A DNA stretch of 64,000 bases from Dermanyssus gallinae (lineage: Eukaryota > Arthropoda > Arachnida > Mesostigmata > Dermanyssidae), in contig QVRM01002489.1 in NCBI GenBank assembly GCA_003439945.1, forward strand, positions 496,001 to 560,000. Reading direction: 5' to 3'. Below, piece after piece: positions 11,341 to 20,524 of this stretch (the stretch's first letter is position 1; each line of letters starts with the position of its first letter). The position numbers were made by a program, and so were the translations under genes. The notes beneath the pieces are model-generated. The model ran no database searches, had not been told where the DNA came from, and saw only the letters and a program-made list of their open reading frames with translations.

Positions 11341-11758
11341 TCAAATCAAGAGGCTTCCTAGCTATCGGTAAAGCAACGTCGTCTGATAGAGTATCTATGA
11401 AAAATGGGAGGAATGCCCAGCGTGGCATCCGTAGCCGTAATGGCCTTTTGCACGGCGGCCGTATTTCTTGTATCACAAATCAGTCAAGCCAGGATGGATA
11501 ACGAGAGACACAAATACCGCAGACAAAAAATATTCCGAACAGGCTAGAATATATATTTTAGTACAAATCAGAATGTACCACCTGGGACCCATCTGTAAGT
11601 GAACAGACTTGTTCGTAACAGATTTAGCATAACGCATTCAGGGTAGCTAACAGCTAGTAAACAATGAAAGTCAAACAGATGTTTACATTTTACAGCTGTA
11701 CCAATTGTGTAACCTAACGATATGCATAATGATATTTGTGGTGTCTGTCCTACGTTAG
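11341..11758. other. Unassigned sequence upstream of the first recognised transporter exon
   Basis: No gene, repeat or element recognised. It is moderately A/T-rich and ends with a pyrimidine-containing stretch (TGTCTGTCCTACGTTAG) that serves as the proposed splice acceptor at 11758. Confidence 0.4.
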
Positions 11759-11935
11759 TCGCATACGCTGCTGCACTGGGGATACAGCTCGAACAGGCCC
11801 AAAGAGTTCTCTGTATCGATCCATTTATCGTACACTACGTATGCACACGAAGTCCAGGAGAGCTCCGTCCTTGCTGCGAGCCAGAACGACTTTTTCGAAG
11901 TTTCAAAGACCTTTTACGGCATGGAACGGAATTCT
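11759..11935 (+). CDS. ABCA-like transporter, tentative exon at the end of TMD1
   Basis: Open frame of 59 codons between a plausible acceptor (TACGTTAG) and a strong donor (T followed by GTAAGTAG). It leaves one base of a split codon, and the next recognised exon at 12994 begins with the two bases that complete it, so the phase fits. The peptide is not itself a recognised domain; it would lie in the last extracellular or loop part of the first transmembrane domain, just before the final helix. The evidence is therefore splice signals, phase and position, not homology. Confidence 0.45.
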
Positions 11936-12993
11936 GTAAGTAGCAGATGCATTCTTACTGGCACGAGTGTTAATGAGATGAACTGAAAATAAATGGCATC
12001 CTGCATTTTTAAGCGGCTGGTAATATTTTGCAATAAGTTTTTGATCCTTACAAATAAGATGATTCTTGGCACTCGATTGAGATCAACGCAAGTTTAGCAT
12101 ATATAATATAGTACAGTTTTCCGTAAATGCAATTTACGCTTCTCCTAGCGTCAAATACCCCAGCCTCTTATAAAGGATCAAAATAAAAGAATCGCAATGT
12201 ATCGACTTTACTTCGAAATATAGTGCCAATTCGGAACGGTGAAGCTAAATAAAAGGAGCAAACTCTTGTCCAGTTTGCTTCTTTTGCTTAGCTCCACGAA
12301 GCTCGCCGAGGTTTATACCGAACTCAACTCAGAGGTTTAATTGCTGCATGTGTAAGGGTGTAAGAAGGTGAGAGGGGGTGGAATAAGGAGATTGAGGAGA
12401 CAATATTGAAGAGAAAGGTATAGAGCAAATAGCAATTTATTATGGAGCAATATGGAGCAAATTATTTATTATTGGCAATAATAAATAATGTGTGCAGGCA
12501 AAGGTTTGGCATTTGGAGCAAGAAAATATAAAATGCCACGCTGAATAGGAATTAGTAGTATATTGCGGAAAAGCAGGACAGAGGGTAACACACTTCTGGA
12601 CATATATTGTCGATGCGGGAAAAGCATAGCTATTGTCGAGCACGGAAAAGTGTACACAAAAGAAGAAATCCGATGCATTCCGATGAGATATTGTTTGTTT
12701 GTATTTGTTCGTCAGTCTGCACTGCATACGCGGAACAATTCTTCGTATGTAAACAGAGTCAACTAATCGCCAGTACCCTCCCACAGAGGTGACCGCTAGC
12801 CAGAAGAGGCCTCCTATTTTTTAAGTCCAACTCCTGCCAGTAACCAGGTTTGAGCTTAGAAAATGACTCCCAACTTCTTAGTTTACAGCTTAAACAGTTT
12901 AAATGCACTTGTTTCACATGTCTTAAATATAGTTTAGATTATATTTAACGCACATGTTCGTTCTATCTTCAACTCGTCGGGTTTGCATTGTAG

Positions 12994-13603
12994 ACCACAT
13001 ATTCGTCTTGCTATTGGCTCTGCAACTGGTTGAGCTCATTGCCATTATGCTGGGATTCTACGTACCACGGCTATATGTAAGGACGCGCAGGTATCGCCGG
13101 CGGCGGGCACGAGCAAAGGAAATCAGCGAGCTGCTAAATCAGCAAGTGCTTTATCTAAAGAACGATTTGCACGAGACGCTGCTTCGAGAGAAGGCAACGC
13201 TTACGAAGGGCGCGCTGGACCGTCTGCTTAAGAAGGGCAGCATTGTTTTAAAGGACGTTTGTCTGCGCTTGAATACAACGCAGGTCTCCTTGCTTAATCT
13301 CATAATCGAACCAGACACATGTACAGGTATCATTGGCTTGGACGGATCCGGTAAGAACGCCGTTCTTAAAATGATCCGGGGAGAGCTAACGCCGGAATAC
13401 GGGGAAGTGTACGTGAATGGCGTTTCTAAGTGTTCTCCGTCAACCATCGGTTACTACAGCAAGTCAATCGAGCTACCAGATATACTGCGACCTATTGAAC
13501 TTTTTCTAATCTACGCTGAACTTCGAAAGGTTCCTGTGGTGCTTCGCCGTCGAGACATTCATATCTTGTCTGTAATGTTCGACCTACACGAAAAACTCTA
13601 CAC
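12994..13603 (+). CDS. ABCA-like transporter exon: last TMD1 helix, linker and first half of NBD1
   Basis: The acceptor is TTGTAG at 12993 and the donor is CAC followed by GTAAGTAG at 13604. The frame begins with a hydrophobic helix (VLLLALQLVELIAIMLGF), then a VPRLYV segment and a very basic stretch. The nucleotide-binding domain starts near SIVLKDVCL and has a Walker A of GLDGSGKN, where the usual final Thr/Ser is Asn. It continues through GEVYVNG and GYYSKSIEL, where the Q-loop Gln is replaced by Lys, to LFLIYAELRKVP. These blocks appear in the order and spacing of ABCA NBDs, which hydrolyse ATP to drive lipid or sterol export. The exon ends in phase 2. Confidence 0.88.
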
Positions 13604-14127
13604 GTAAGTAGCGTAAGGGCTTTCAAAACATGTGTACCAATTAGATTAAAAAGTTCGTAGCGTGGAATACATTAATATATTACTATATTTTTGTTTACGT
13701 AGCAATATACGGACACGTACTTTTTATTGCTCAGCCGTTGCCTAACGATCCTCAGTAGCCTTTAAACACCGAGCAAAATAATCCGAATCTTTGGACCCAT
13801 TGTACTGGTCTACGGCGCATATTACATCTCTGTTGCCGAGTCTGATATCCTTTTTTAGAGAGACTCTTGAGGTTTGCAAACCAATTAGATGACTTTGTTT
13901 ACTGTTGTTTTTTTGTTTACGTTCTCACCGGTGCGGACGTGTTCGTGTGTGGCTTTTGGAAAGTATCTCTTTAGTGCAGAAATCCATAAGCATTCGCAAG
14001 CTTAGCAACCTTTGAGACCAGAGGAGCTGACTAGCGTGAAACTTTGTTGCTAATTTTGGTGCGCATTTGCTATACGTGCAGTGTAATTGGCTGCGCTAAA
14101 CATCAGGTTAGTGCATCAGCGGTACAC
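13604..14127 (+). other. Intron start, no element recognised
   Basis: Beginning of the roughly 9.8-kb intron between the Walker A and the signature-motif exons of the ABCA-like gene. It starts with GTAAGTAG. Nothing coding or repetitive was seen before the retroelement ORF1 start at 14128. Confidence 0.5.
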
Positions 14128-15760
14128 ATGGTGGTGAAACGTTCACCTTCGCCCGCCGCTCCTCCTCCGAGATCGCCGGCCGCCGACACCGCCGGTGTGT
14201 GTGGCATCATGTGGCGAGGAGGACGCAGAAGACAACCGAATACGTGTTCGAGGCTCTGCTGGATCCAACGGTGATAGTGGCACCAGCATCGGCGTCGTTG
14301 ACACGTCTGTCTCGGTCGGTTGTGGAACGGAGAGAGTGCTCGACGCAAGTGGCGAGAGGCGGGGAAGCCCTGGAGATAGTGTGGCCGCTGCTAATGTCGG
14401 GGAAAGGGCAGCGCTCTCTAAGAGAGCGGCAAATAGCCCACTACAAAGTGGCAAACCGGCGAAGACGCAAACGGCACGAGGATGCGCTGATGCTGATGAT
14501 AAATCCATAGATGATGCGGGGTCTGATACAGATGGTAACGGCGCCAAGGAAGCAGAGGACTGTAGAACTATCATTTTTGGGAAGAACAAAGTGGCGGTCG
14601 AGGGCGCTCTTCTCGATGATGAATCCGACGAAGGGTAGAATAAAATCGGACCAAAGGGGAAAATTGTTGCAAATCCAGTTACGATACAGAAGAACATCCC
14701 AACTGTTTGCGCGAAGGAGAGAGCCAAAGCAATAATTGTCTCCGCTGTAGATAACTTGTTGGAGTCAAACTTTAATGATGTATGTGACGATATCGTGAAG
14801 CATATTAAAGGCAAGGTAGAAGAACCGCGCTTTTCTCGAGCAGGGGAACTAATTATCGTTGCGGAAGACATTGAAGACCGGGCCACTTTGCTCAGCTTGC
14901 AGACACTAGGAGGGGTGGCTGTAAGCGCCAGGGCTAGTGGCTCAAGATTAACACTTAAAGGAAAAATATTCGCGGAGGTTCGCTTGGGCCTTAAAACCCA
15001 TGGCGTTACTCTCTACCGGGAACCTCTACAGTGCTATCGATGCTACAGTTTAGATCACATAAAGCCTGATTGTCCATTGAGGCCCCTCGTTGTAGACGAT
15101 GCAGATCTACGAACCATTTGCGAAAGCATTGCAAAGACGCAGCGCGATGCTGCCTATGTAAAGGCGGCCATGAGGCCACCTGGGGATCGTGTACCCATCG
15201 CTTAAATCGCATGGAACTTCTTAAGAAATTTGCTATCCGCGTAATTCAGCAAAACACGGATACCGCGCCAGTTACTCTCCGTCAGAGTCATTTAGCAGAC
15301 GCAGTTTTGCTGCGGTCGTACAGAATGTGATCAAGGTACCGCAGAAAACAAGCGTTCCGCCAGCCGAGGTCAAAATTGGGCCAGCAGCACCAATCTCTAC
15401 GGCGGCCAGTACCACAAGCGACATGGTCATAGCCTAGACGCAATGGTCATGGCGGTATCCGCAAAGGTCATCCCTCAAATAATCGACGCAATCATGGTGC
15501 AAATTGGAGAGATCATTTATTGAAGAGGTGGTCTCATCCGTCCTTCCGGGGCTGCTCGGCACACATGAGTCGCTGACTTAATCTTCGGCGTCTTCTGCGA
15601 AGCCGCTAACCTCCAATCTACGCCAACAATTGGAGAAGGCCATTAATGCTGTACTCAACCAGAGTCCGCCAGCGCCGCTGCTTTCGGCGGAGTCCAGTGC
15701 GAGGACTCGAGCCTCGATAGGAGAGCCTGAGGGGACAAACTCGCAAACACCATCATGTTA
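14128..15760 (+). pseudogene. ORF1 with CCHC zinc knuckles of WLQALPS-family copy 6
   Basis: The start ATG at 14128 follows GGTACAC, and the N-terminus is Pro/Ser-rich. A frameshift leads to 14195-14638, an acidic low-complexity stretch. 14756-15205 has LLESNFNDVCDDI, EDRATLLSLQTL and the first knuckle CYRCYSLDHIKPDC. A further shift to 15070-15330 gives the second and third (CRRCRSTNHLRKHC and CCLCKGGHEATWGSC). These match block for block the ORF1 on the minus strand at 30588-32086, so the same ORF1 type is present in two different elements. It would bind element RNA; broken here. Confidence 0.75.
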
Positions 15761-15929
15761 AATGGTCAATCAGATATAAGGCACTGGCTTACTTCATCCG
15801 TTCAACCACAAGCAACAGCTCACACTGACGCCACTTCGACACATTCTTCAAATCGCTTCTCCGTCACAAACGCACACTCTTAAGCAAACCCGCCAGGAAA
15901 TAGCTTTCCAACGTACGTATCAAAGGCTG

Positions 15930-18298
15930 CCGCTATCAAGTCCAAAGTAAAGATGATATCGTGCATTCCCCGTAGTAGAGCAAAGATTGTGCAGTCAAAG
16001 CTGTCCCAGGGGGACGTCTCTTCCGCCGCTGTTTTCTACAGATCAGACTGCCCCAATCGACGCAAATACTAGAGCAAGTTTATTGAAAATGCACCCCGCA
16101 CATTCCACGGATCCAGCGTACCCTGAGGCGCCGACGCCGGCACCCCCAGCATCTGAAATTGATGTCACGACTGAGGAGATTCGAATCGCCATTAGAAGTT
16201 TTTCAAGCAGTTCTAGTGGCGGTCCGAATGGTCTTTGCCCTCGGCATCTGAAAGATCTCATAGGTTGCCGCCAGGATTATAGCAACCCTCTGTTGCAAGC
16301 GTTACGTCACTTCGTTATTCTAGCAGTCAACGGGCGACTTCCAGAGTTCACGCTATCCACTTTTTACGACGCAACATTAATCGCTCTACGAAAAAAGGAC
16401 GGGGGTATTCGGCCAATCGCCGTGGGGCTTACCCTGCGTCGACTGGTTGGTAAGATTTTAATGAAAATCGCTATGAAGGCTATTCTTGAGTAAGTGACTT
16501 CCATGCAGCTAGGGTGCGGGATAAAAGGATGAGCAAAAGCGGCTGTGCATGCGGCCGCCGCTTTCATCAAATCGAACAGAAGGCTAGGAAAAGCTCTAGT
16601 CAAGCTCGACCTTCGAAATGCCTTTTACATGCTTCGTTGAGATCACTTACTCAATGCTGTAAAAATGTTGATACCCGCTATTTACCCAGCTGTATTCCAG
16701 ATGTATAGACTGCCCGCTAATCTTCTGTGGCAAGGGGAGACGCTTAAGTCGATGTGTGGGGTACAACAAGGCGACCCGTGTGGGCCAGCCCTCTTCTGTA
16801 TCGCTATCGCTGAACTACAGGCGAAGCTTCGATCGGAGTTTCGACCGTGGTATCTTTTTTTTCTAATAATATACATATTTATTCAACATATATTTAGTAC
16901 AGAAATATGTCTCGACGCTCGCAATGGGCCTTAAGGCCTGTGGCACTGACGTCGAACGTCTTGATGACGCAACGCTGGCAGGTGACCTAGCAGCAATCCA
17001 GGCAGACATCAAGACTGTTCAGGAATTTCAAGTGTGTTCCGGCTTAACACTCAACGCAAATAAATGCGAGCTCTTGCTACTGTCAGAGGAGCACCGCGAC
17101 GAGCCTATTTCAAGCTTGCGGGGAATACTACCCGACATTCGATTAGCAGCCGAAGACAATATCGAGCTTCTAGGAGCCCCCCTTAACGATGCGGCGCTGG
17201 AGGGTGTACTGCGCAGAAGACTTGTTGAAGTCAGCCGATGCTGCAGCAGACTTCAAACCTTAGGTGCTCACCCGGCGTTATACCTCTTGCGACAAACCTT
17301 TTGCGTACGGGACTAGAACGGCTACTTAACGTTCACCTGGGATCTGCATCCTGGGCCCAGGCATCACTTCCTGTAAGCGCGGGGGGCTTAGGGATTCGCC
17401 GTGCTAGGGAGTTATCATTATCGTGCTACTTGGGATCCTTGACGACATTTAAGGATTTAATACTTTCGATTGGAGTTGAAGATACCCCAGTTCAGCTGGC
17501 CAGGGCCTCCGATGAGGCCCTGGAGGAGTTTCGAGTTTGCTGGGGAGAGCCCCGCGAGCGAAAAACTCAGGGAGCACTGGACCACTTGGTGGTAAAATAG
17601 AGGCAAGACGCGCTTCCAGCACAAATTTTAGACTTAAAAGGAAAAGCTCGCTTGAAGGCCTGTTTTGATCCAATGAGCGGAAAGTGGCTGCAGGCCCTTC
17701 CTTCGCCGCAACTGGGGACGATGCTGGACAATAACACACTTCGCATCGTCTCGGGTCTGCGGCTTGGGGAGGCTGTCTGCGCAGAGCACGTCTGTAACCT
17801 GTGTAAGTCCAAAGTTATCGCTGTCCTGCCGGTTCAGTGCCGGTCGCCATTCAAGTCATTTCGCCATCAATGATGTCGTACAATGTGATCTGCAGAGCCC
17901 CCAGATTCCTTCAATGAGATAGCACCATGGGAACGGGGTCGTCTGCTAGTGTGGGACGCGACGGTTTCATGTACACTCGCCAACAGTTACATTGCGCGCA
18001 CAAGTCGGGAAGCTGGCGCGAGCGCACGTCTTGCTGAAAGTCGCAAATTGTCGAAGTACAGGGAGCTCTTGCCGCAATACATCGTTTAGCCGATCGCCGT
18101 GGAAACGCTAGGGCCAATGGCAGAGGCGACCGTAGAGTTCCTCAAGGAGCTTGGAAAGAGGGTAACTGCTGTGAGAAAGGATGCGCGAGGTGGGGAGTAC
18201 CTGGTGCAGCGTATCTCCATAGAAGTTCAACGTGGCAACGCAGTGGCGGTAGTGGGGTCGCTTCCATCGCCGGTGGAAGGACTGCCAGAAATGCCGTA
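15930..18298 (+). pseudogene. Reverse transcriptase ORF of WLQALPS-family copy 6, broken at the active site
   Basis: 15987-16493 has GGPNGLCPRHLKDLI and KKDGGIRPIAVG. 16665-16850 has GVQQGDPCGPALFC. About 100 bases of A/T-rich sequence (roughly 16855-16950) then separate RPWYL from the LDDATLAGD part of the polymerase motif, which resumes in 16924-17316. 17238-17600 holds the ASLPVSAGGLGIRRA block, 17652-17873 the [15 protein letters not shown] module, and 17930-18298 the LVWDATVSC, ETLGPM and VQRGNAVAVVG blocks before a TAG. At least six frames are needed to follow it, so it is a pseudogene, but it shows the full order of the family. Confidence 0.85.
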
Positions 18299-18360
18299 GC
18301 AGTAACAACTATTATTTGACTATTACCATATGAAACATTAAATAAACTTATCGTACTCTG

Positions 18361-18645
18361 AAAATTAGATGACACGGGACGAAGCCCAATGAACATCGAG
18401 ATACTCGATATTTTCGAACTTTAATTTGTTTAATTTGGCGATGTTGGGAAAAAGAGGAGGTGGGCAAACGCATTGTCGTGGTGAGACTGCACAGTCCTGT
18501 TCTGCATAGCGGAGTCGTAGTGCTTCGATGTAATTCTTCAGCTGGCCCAAGGGTGTGTTGCGTAGTTCCTGGACCTAGTGCCTTGAGTTATGCCCCAGCG
18601 GGCTGTGCATATGTTCTTACATCACAAATGTATATACACTACACT

Positions 18646-18647
<2 letters not shown>
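18361..18647. other. Unassigned intron sequence
   Basis: No gene or element recognised. It lies between the end of WLQALPS copy 6 and a TA repeat. Confidence 0.4.

Positions 18648-18685
<38 letters not shown>
18648..18685. repeat. (TA)n microsatellite followed by CAGGGTG
   Basis: About 38 bases of TA repeat. It runs directly into CAGGGTGTTTTAAGAATA, which looks like one end of a TIR element flanked by TA, but no matching inverted end was found before 19200. Confidence 0.85.
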
Positions 18686-18688
<3 letters not shown>

Positions 18689-18740
18689 GGTGTTTTAAGA
18701 ATATTTTTGAAGCGATACATGAATTGTAGCAATGTTTAAG

Positions 18741-18770
18741 CTTCTTAGAGACCATGTGGTCTCTAAGAAG
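18741..18770. repeat. Perfect 30-bp palindrome (14-bp arms, 2-base centre)
   Basis: CTTCTTAGAGACCA is followed by TG and its exact reverse complement. The stem would form a stable hairpin in RNA or single-stranded DNA. Wider flanks (AATTGTAG...CTACAATT) are also loosely inverted, suggesting the centre of a decayed fold-back element. Confidence 0.8.
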
Positions 18771-19171
18771 TATTGTTTTGGAATGAGAGTTAAATTACTA
18801 CAATTGGTGACACTGGTGTCTTTGCCCGACATAGGAGCATAAAATGTGCTGTTGCGAGACAACCAATCCTCCTATACAGAAACACACCGTCGTGTTCGTG
18901 GTGATTAATGGCACAAATGTCTGCTTCTTCTGAAGAACATTTAAGGCCGGTCAGAAGATGTGATATGGTCGCTTAGAAGAGAATTCGCAAAAAATGAACT
19001 ATTTTATTAGTTGTCACTCCAAATACATCAAAATCACTACACTACGGCCACTAACGGTGCTCAACTAGCACACAGGCAAACGCACATTTCGTGACGATCA
19101 TTTTCGTACTAAATCTATGTCAATGCGAGCTGTGGTTACGGAGTAATTACGATTTTTCGGAGGACATGTCG

Positions 19172-19196
19172 ATATATATATATATATATATATACA
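19172..19196. repeat. (TA)n microsatellite at the mariner 5' junction
   Basis: Short TA repeat immediately left of the mariner target site. It gave the transposon a TA to insert into. Confidence 0.85.
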
Positions 19197-19198
19197 TA

Positions 19199-19228
19199 CG
19201 AGGTGTGTTCAAAAGTATCGCGACTTTT
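19199..19228 (+). repeat. Left terminal inverted repeat of the mariner
   Basis: Starts CGAGGTGTGTTC and ends in GCGACTT. It is matched by the inverted right end at 20488-20516 and is the presumed transposase binding site. Confidence 0.9.
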
Positions 19229-19402
19229 GAATTTTCGCAGGTTACGTATATTTGAATTTCGATTTTATGTGGCGTTATGTTGGTACTCATGTCTCTCACT
19301 TATGCCGACAAGCTCGGCCATTTTGAATGTTCACTTAATTGTTGACAGCTGCTTTGCTTGCACGTGTTTTGGATCGTCTTCGATTTTTACCTATTCAAAA
19401 AA

Positions 19403-20464
19403 ATGGATCAAAGAACCTGTATCAAATTTTGTGTGAAAAACGAAATTAAGTGCGCGGATGCATTCCGAATGTTGACTGTGGCATACGGAGAAGCTACCTT
19501 GGACCGAAGCAACGTTTATCGGTGGTACAAAATATTCTCAGAAGGCCGAGAAGATGTGAACGACGAAGAGCGTGCCGGACGCCCGAGCACTTCAACAACA
19601 GACGAAAAAATTAATGAAGTGGAGAAAATGGTATTGGCCAATCGTCGAATCACCGTTAGAGAAGTTGCTGAGGACCTAAACATATCGATTGGCTCGTGCC
19701 ATTCGATTTTTATCAATGATTTGGGCATGAGACGGGTCGCCGCGAAATTCGTACCAAAATTGCTCAATTGCGACCAAAAACAGCATCGCATGAACATTGC
19801 TAATGAGATGTTGGACTCTGTCCGCGACGACCCAAATTTGCTCCAGAGGGTCATAACTGGTGACGAATCGTGGGTTTATGGTTATGACGTGGAAACCAAA
19901 GCTCAATCATCTCAATGGAAGCTGCCGCACGAACCAAGACCGAAAAAAGCGCGCCAAGTTCGGTCGAATGTGAAAGTTTTGCTGACAGTTTTCTTCGATT
20001 GCAGGGGCGTGGTGCATCATGAGTTATTGCCACAGGGTAGAACGGTCAATAAGGAATATTACCTGCAAGTTATGCGCAATTTGCGCAAAGCAATCCGCCA
20101 GAAACGCCCGGATTTGTGGAAGAACAAAAATTGGCTTTTGCACCACGATAACGCCCCTGCTCACACATCGTTGCTTGTGCGAGAGTTTTTGGCCAAAAAC
20201 AACACACTAATGCTGCCGCAGCCACCGTATTCCCCAGATCTGGCCCCCTTTGACTTTTTCTTGTTCCCTAAACTGAAGAGGCCCATGAAAGGACGACGTT
20301 ACGCTACGCTTGACGAGATAAAGACGGCATCGAAGGAGGAGCTGAACAAGATAAAAAAAAATGGTTTTTTGAAGTGCTTCGAAGATTGGAAAAACCGTTG
20401 GCACAAGTGTATAATATCTCATGGGGATTACTTTGAAGGGGACAAAATAGATATTCATGAATAA
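19403..20464 (+). CDS. mariner transposase, 353 codons, intact
   Basis: The frame is open from further upstream, but the ATG at 19403 (AAAAAAATGGATC) begins the sequence expected for mariner transposases, MDQRTCIKFCVKNE, and gives the usual length of about 345-355 residues. Residues 1-110 form the two helix-turn-helix DNA-binding region, with YRWYKIFSEGREDV and DEERAGRPSTSTTDE. The catalytic domain has TGDESWVYGYD, HHDNAPAHTS and YSPDLAPFDFFLFPKLK; counting from the second Asp to the third gives 34 intervening residues, the DD34D signature of mariner. It cuts and pastes the element at TA sites. No stop or frameshift was seen, so it may be active or recently active. Confidence 0.95.
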   Translation: MDQRTCIKFCVKNEIKCADAFRMLTVAYGEATLDRSNVYRWYKIFSEGREDVNDEERAGRPSTSTTDEKINEVEKMVLANRRITVREVAEDLNISIGSCHSIFINDLGMRRVAAKFVPKLLNCDQKQHRMNIANEMLDSVRDDPNLLQRVITGDESWVYGYDVETKAQSSQWKLPHEPRPKKARQVRSNVKVLLTVFFDCRGVVHHELLPQGRTVNKEYYLQVMRNLRKAIRQKRPDLWKNKNWLLHHDNAPAHTSLLVREFLAKNNTLMLPQPPYSPDLAPFDFFLFPKLKRPMKGRRYATLDEIKTASKEELNKIKKNGFLKCFEDWKNRWHKCIISHGDYFEGDKIDIHE

Positions 20465-20487
20465 ATGAATAATTTTTGAAAAAACAC

Positions 20488-20516
20488 AAGTCGCGATACT
20501 TTTTGAACACATCTCG
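20488..20516 (-). repeat. Right terminal inverted repeat of the mariner
   Basis: Inverted copy of the left end, from AAGTCGCGATAC to the outer CGAGATG (inverted), followed by the TA target duplication at 20517-20518. Confidence 0.9.
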
Positions 20517-20524
20517 TACATATA

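Larger units (their letters stand above)
14128..18360 (+). mobile_element. WLQALPS-family copy 6, the longest copy, inside an ABCA intron
   Basis: Plus-strand element with an ORF1 (14128-about 15760) carrying zinc knuckles, followed by a reverse transcriptase ORF (about 15930-18298) and a short A/T-rich trailer with AATAAA near 18340. I see no APE-type endonuclease between ORF1 and the polymerase. Unlike the minus-strand copies it does not end in an ATT tract. Many stops and frameshifts, plus a roughly 100-bp insertion at the catalytic motif, make it inactive. Confidence 0.8.
19199..20516 (+). mobile_element. mariner-family DNA transposon, apparently complete, 1318 bp
   Basis: Both ends carry matching terminal inverted repeats of about 28-29 bp: the left reads CGAGGTGTGTTCAAAAGTAT onward from 19199, and the right is the inverted form with CGAGATGTGTTC at its outer end, ending at 20516. 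They differ at one base and one A-run length. The element is flanked by TA on both sides (19197-19198 and 20517-20518), the target duplication of Tc1/mariner transposons. Length, TIRs and a single uninterrupted transposase ORF all fit an intact mariner. It sits in the large intron of the ABCA-like gene, in the same orientation as the gene. Confidence 0.95.

Noticed and set aside
14143..14886. 247-codon minus-strand frame rich in Ser/Pro
   Set aside because: Antisense of the retroelement ORF1, whose plus-strand frames carry recognisable zinc knuckles; no domain on the minus strand.
18686..18720. Second mariner or MITE starting CAGGGTGTTTTAAG
   Set aside because: No inverted partner end was found before 19200.
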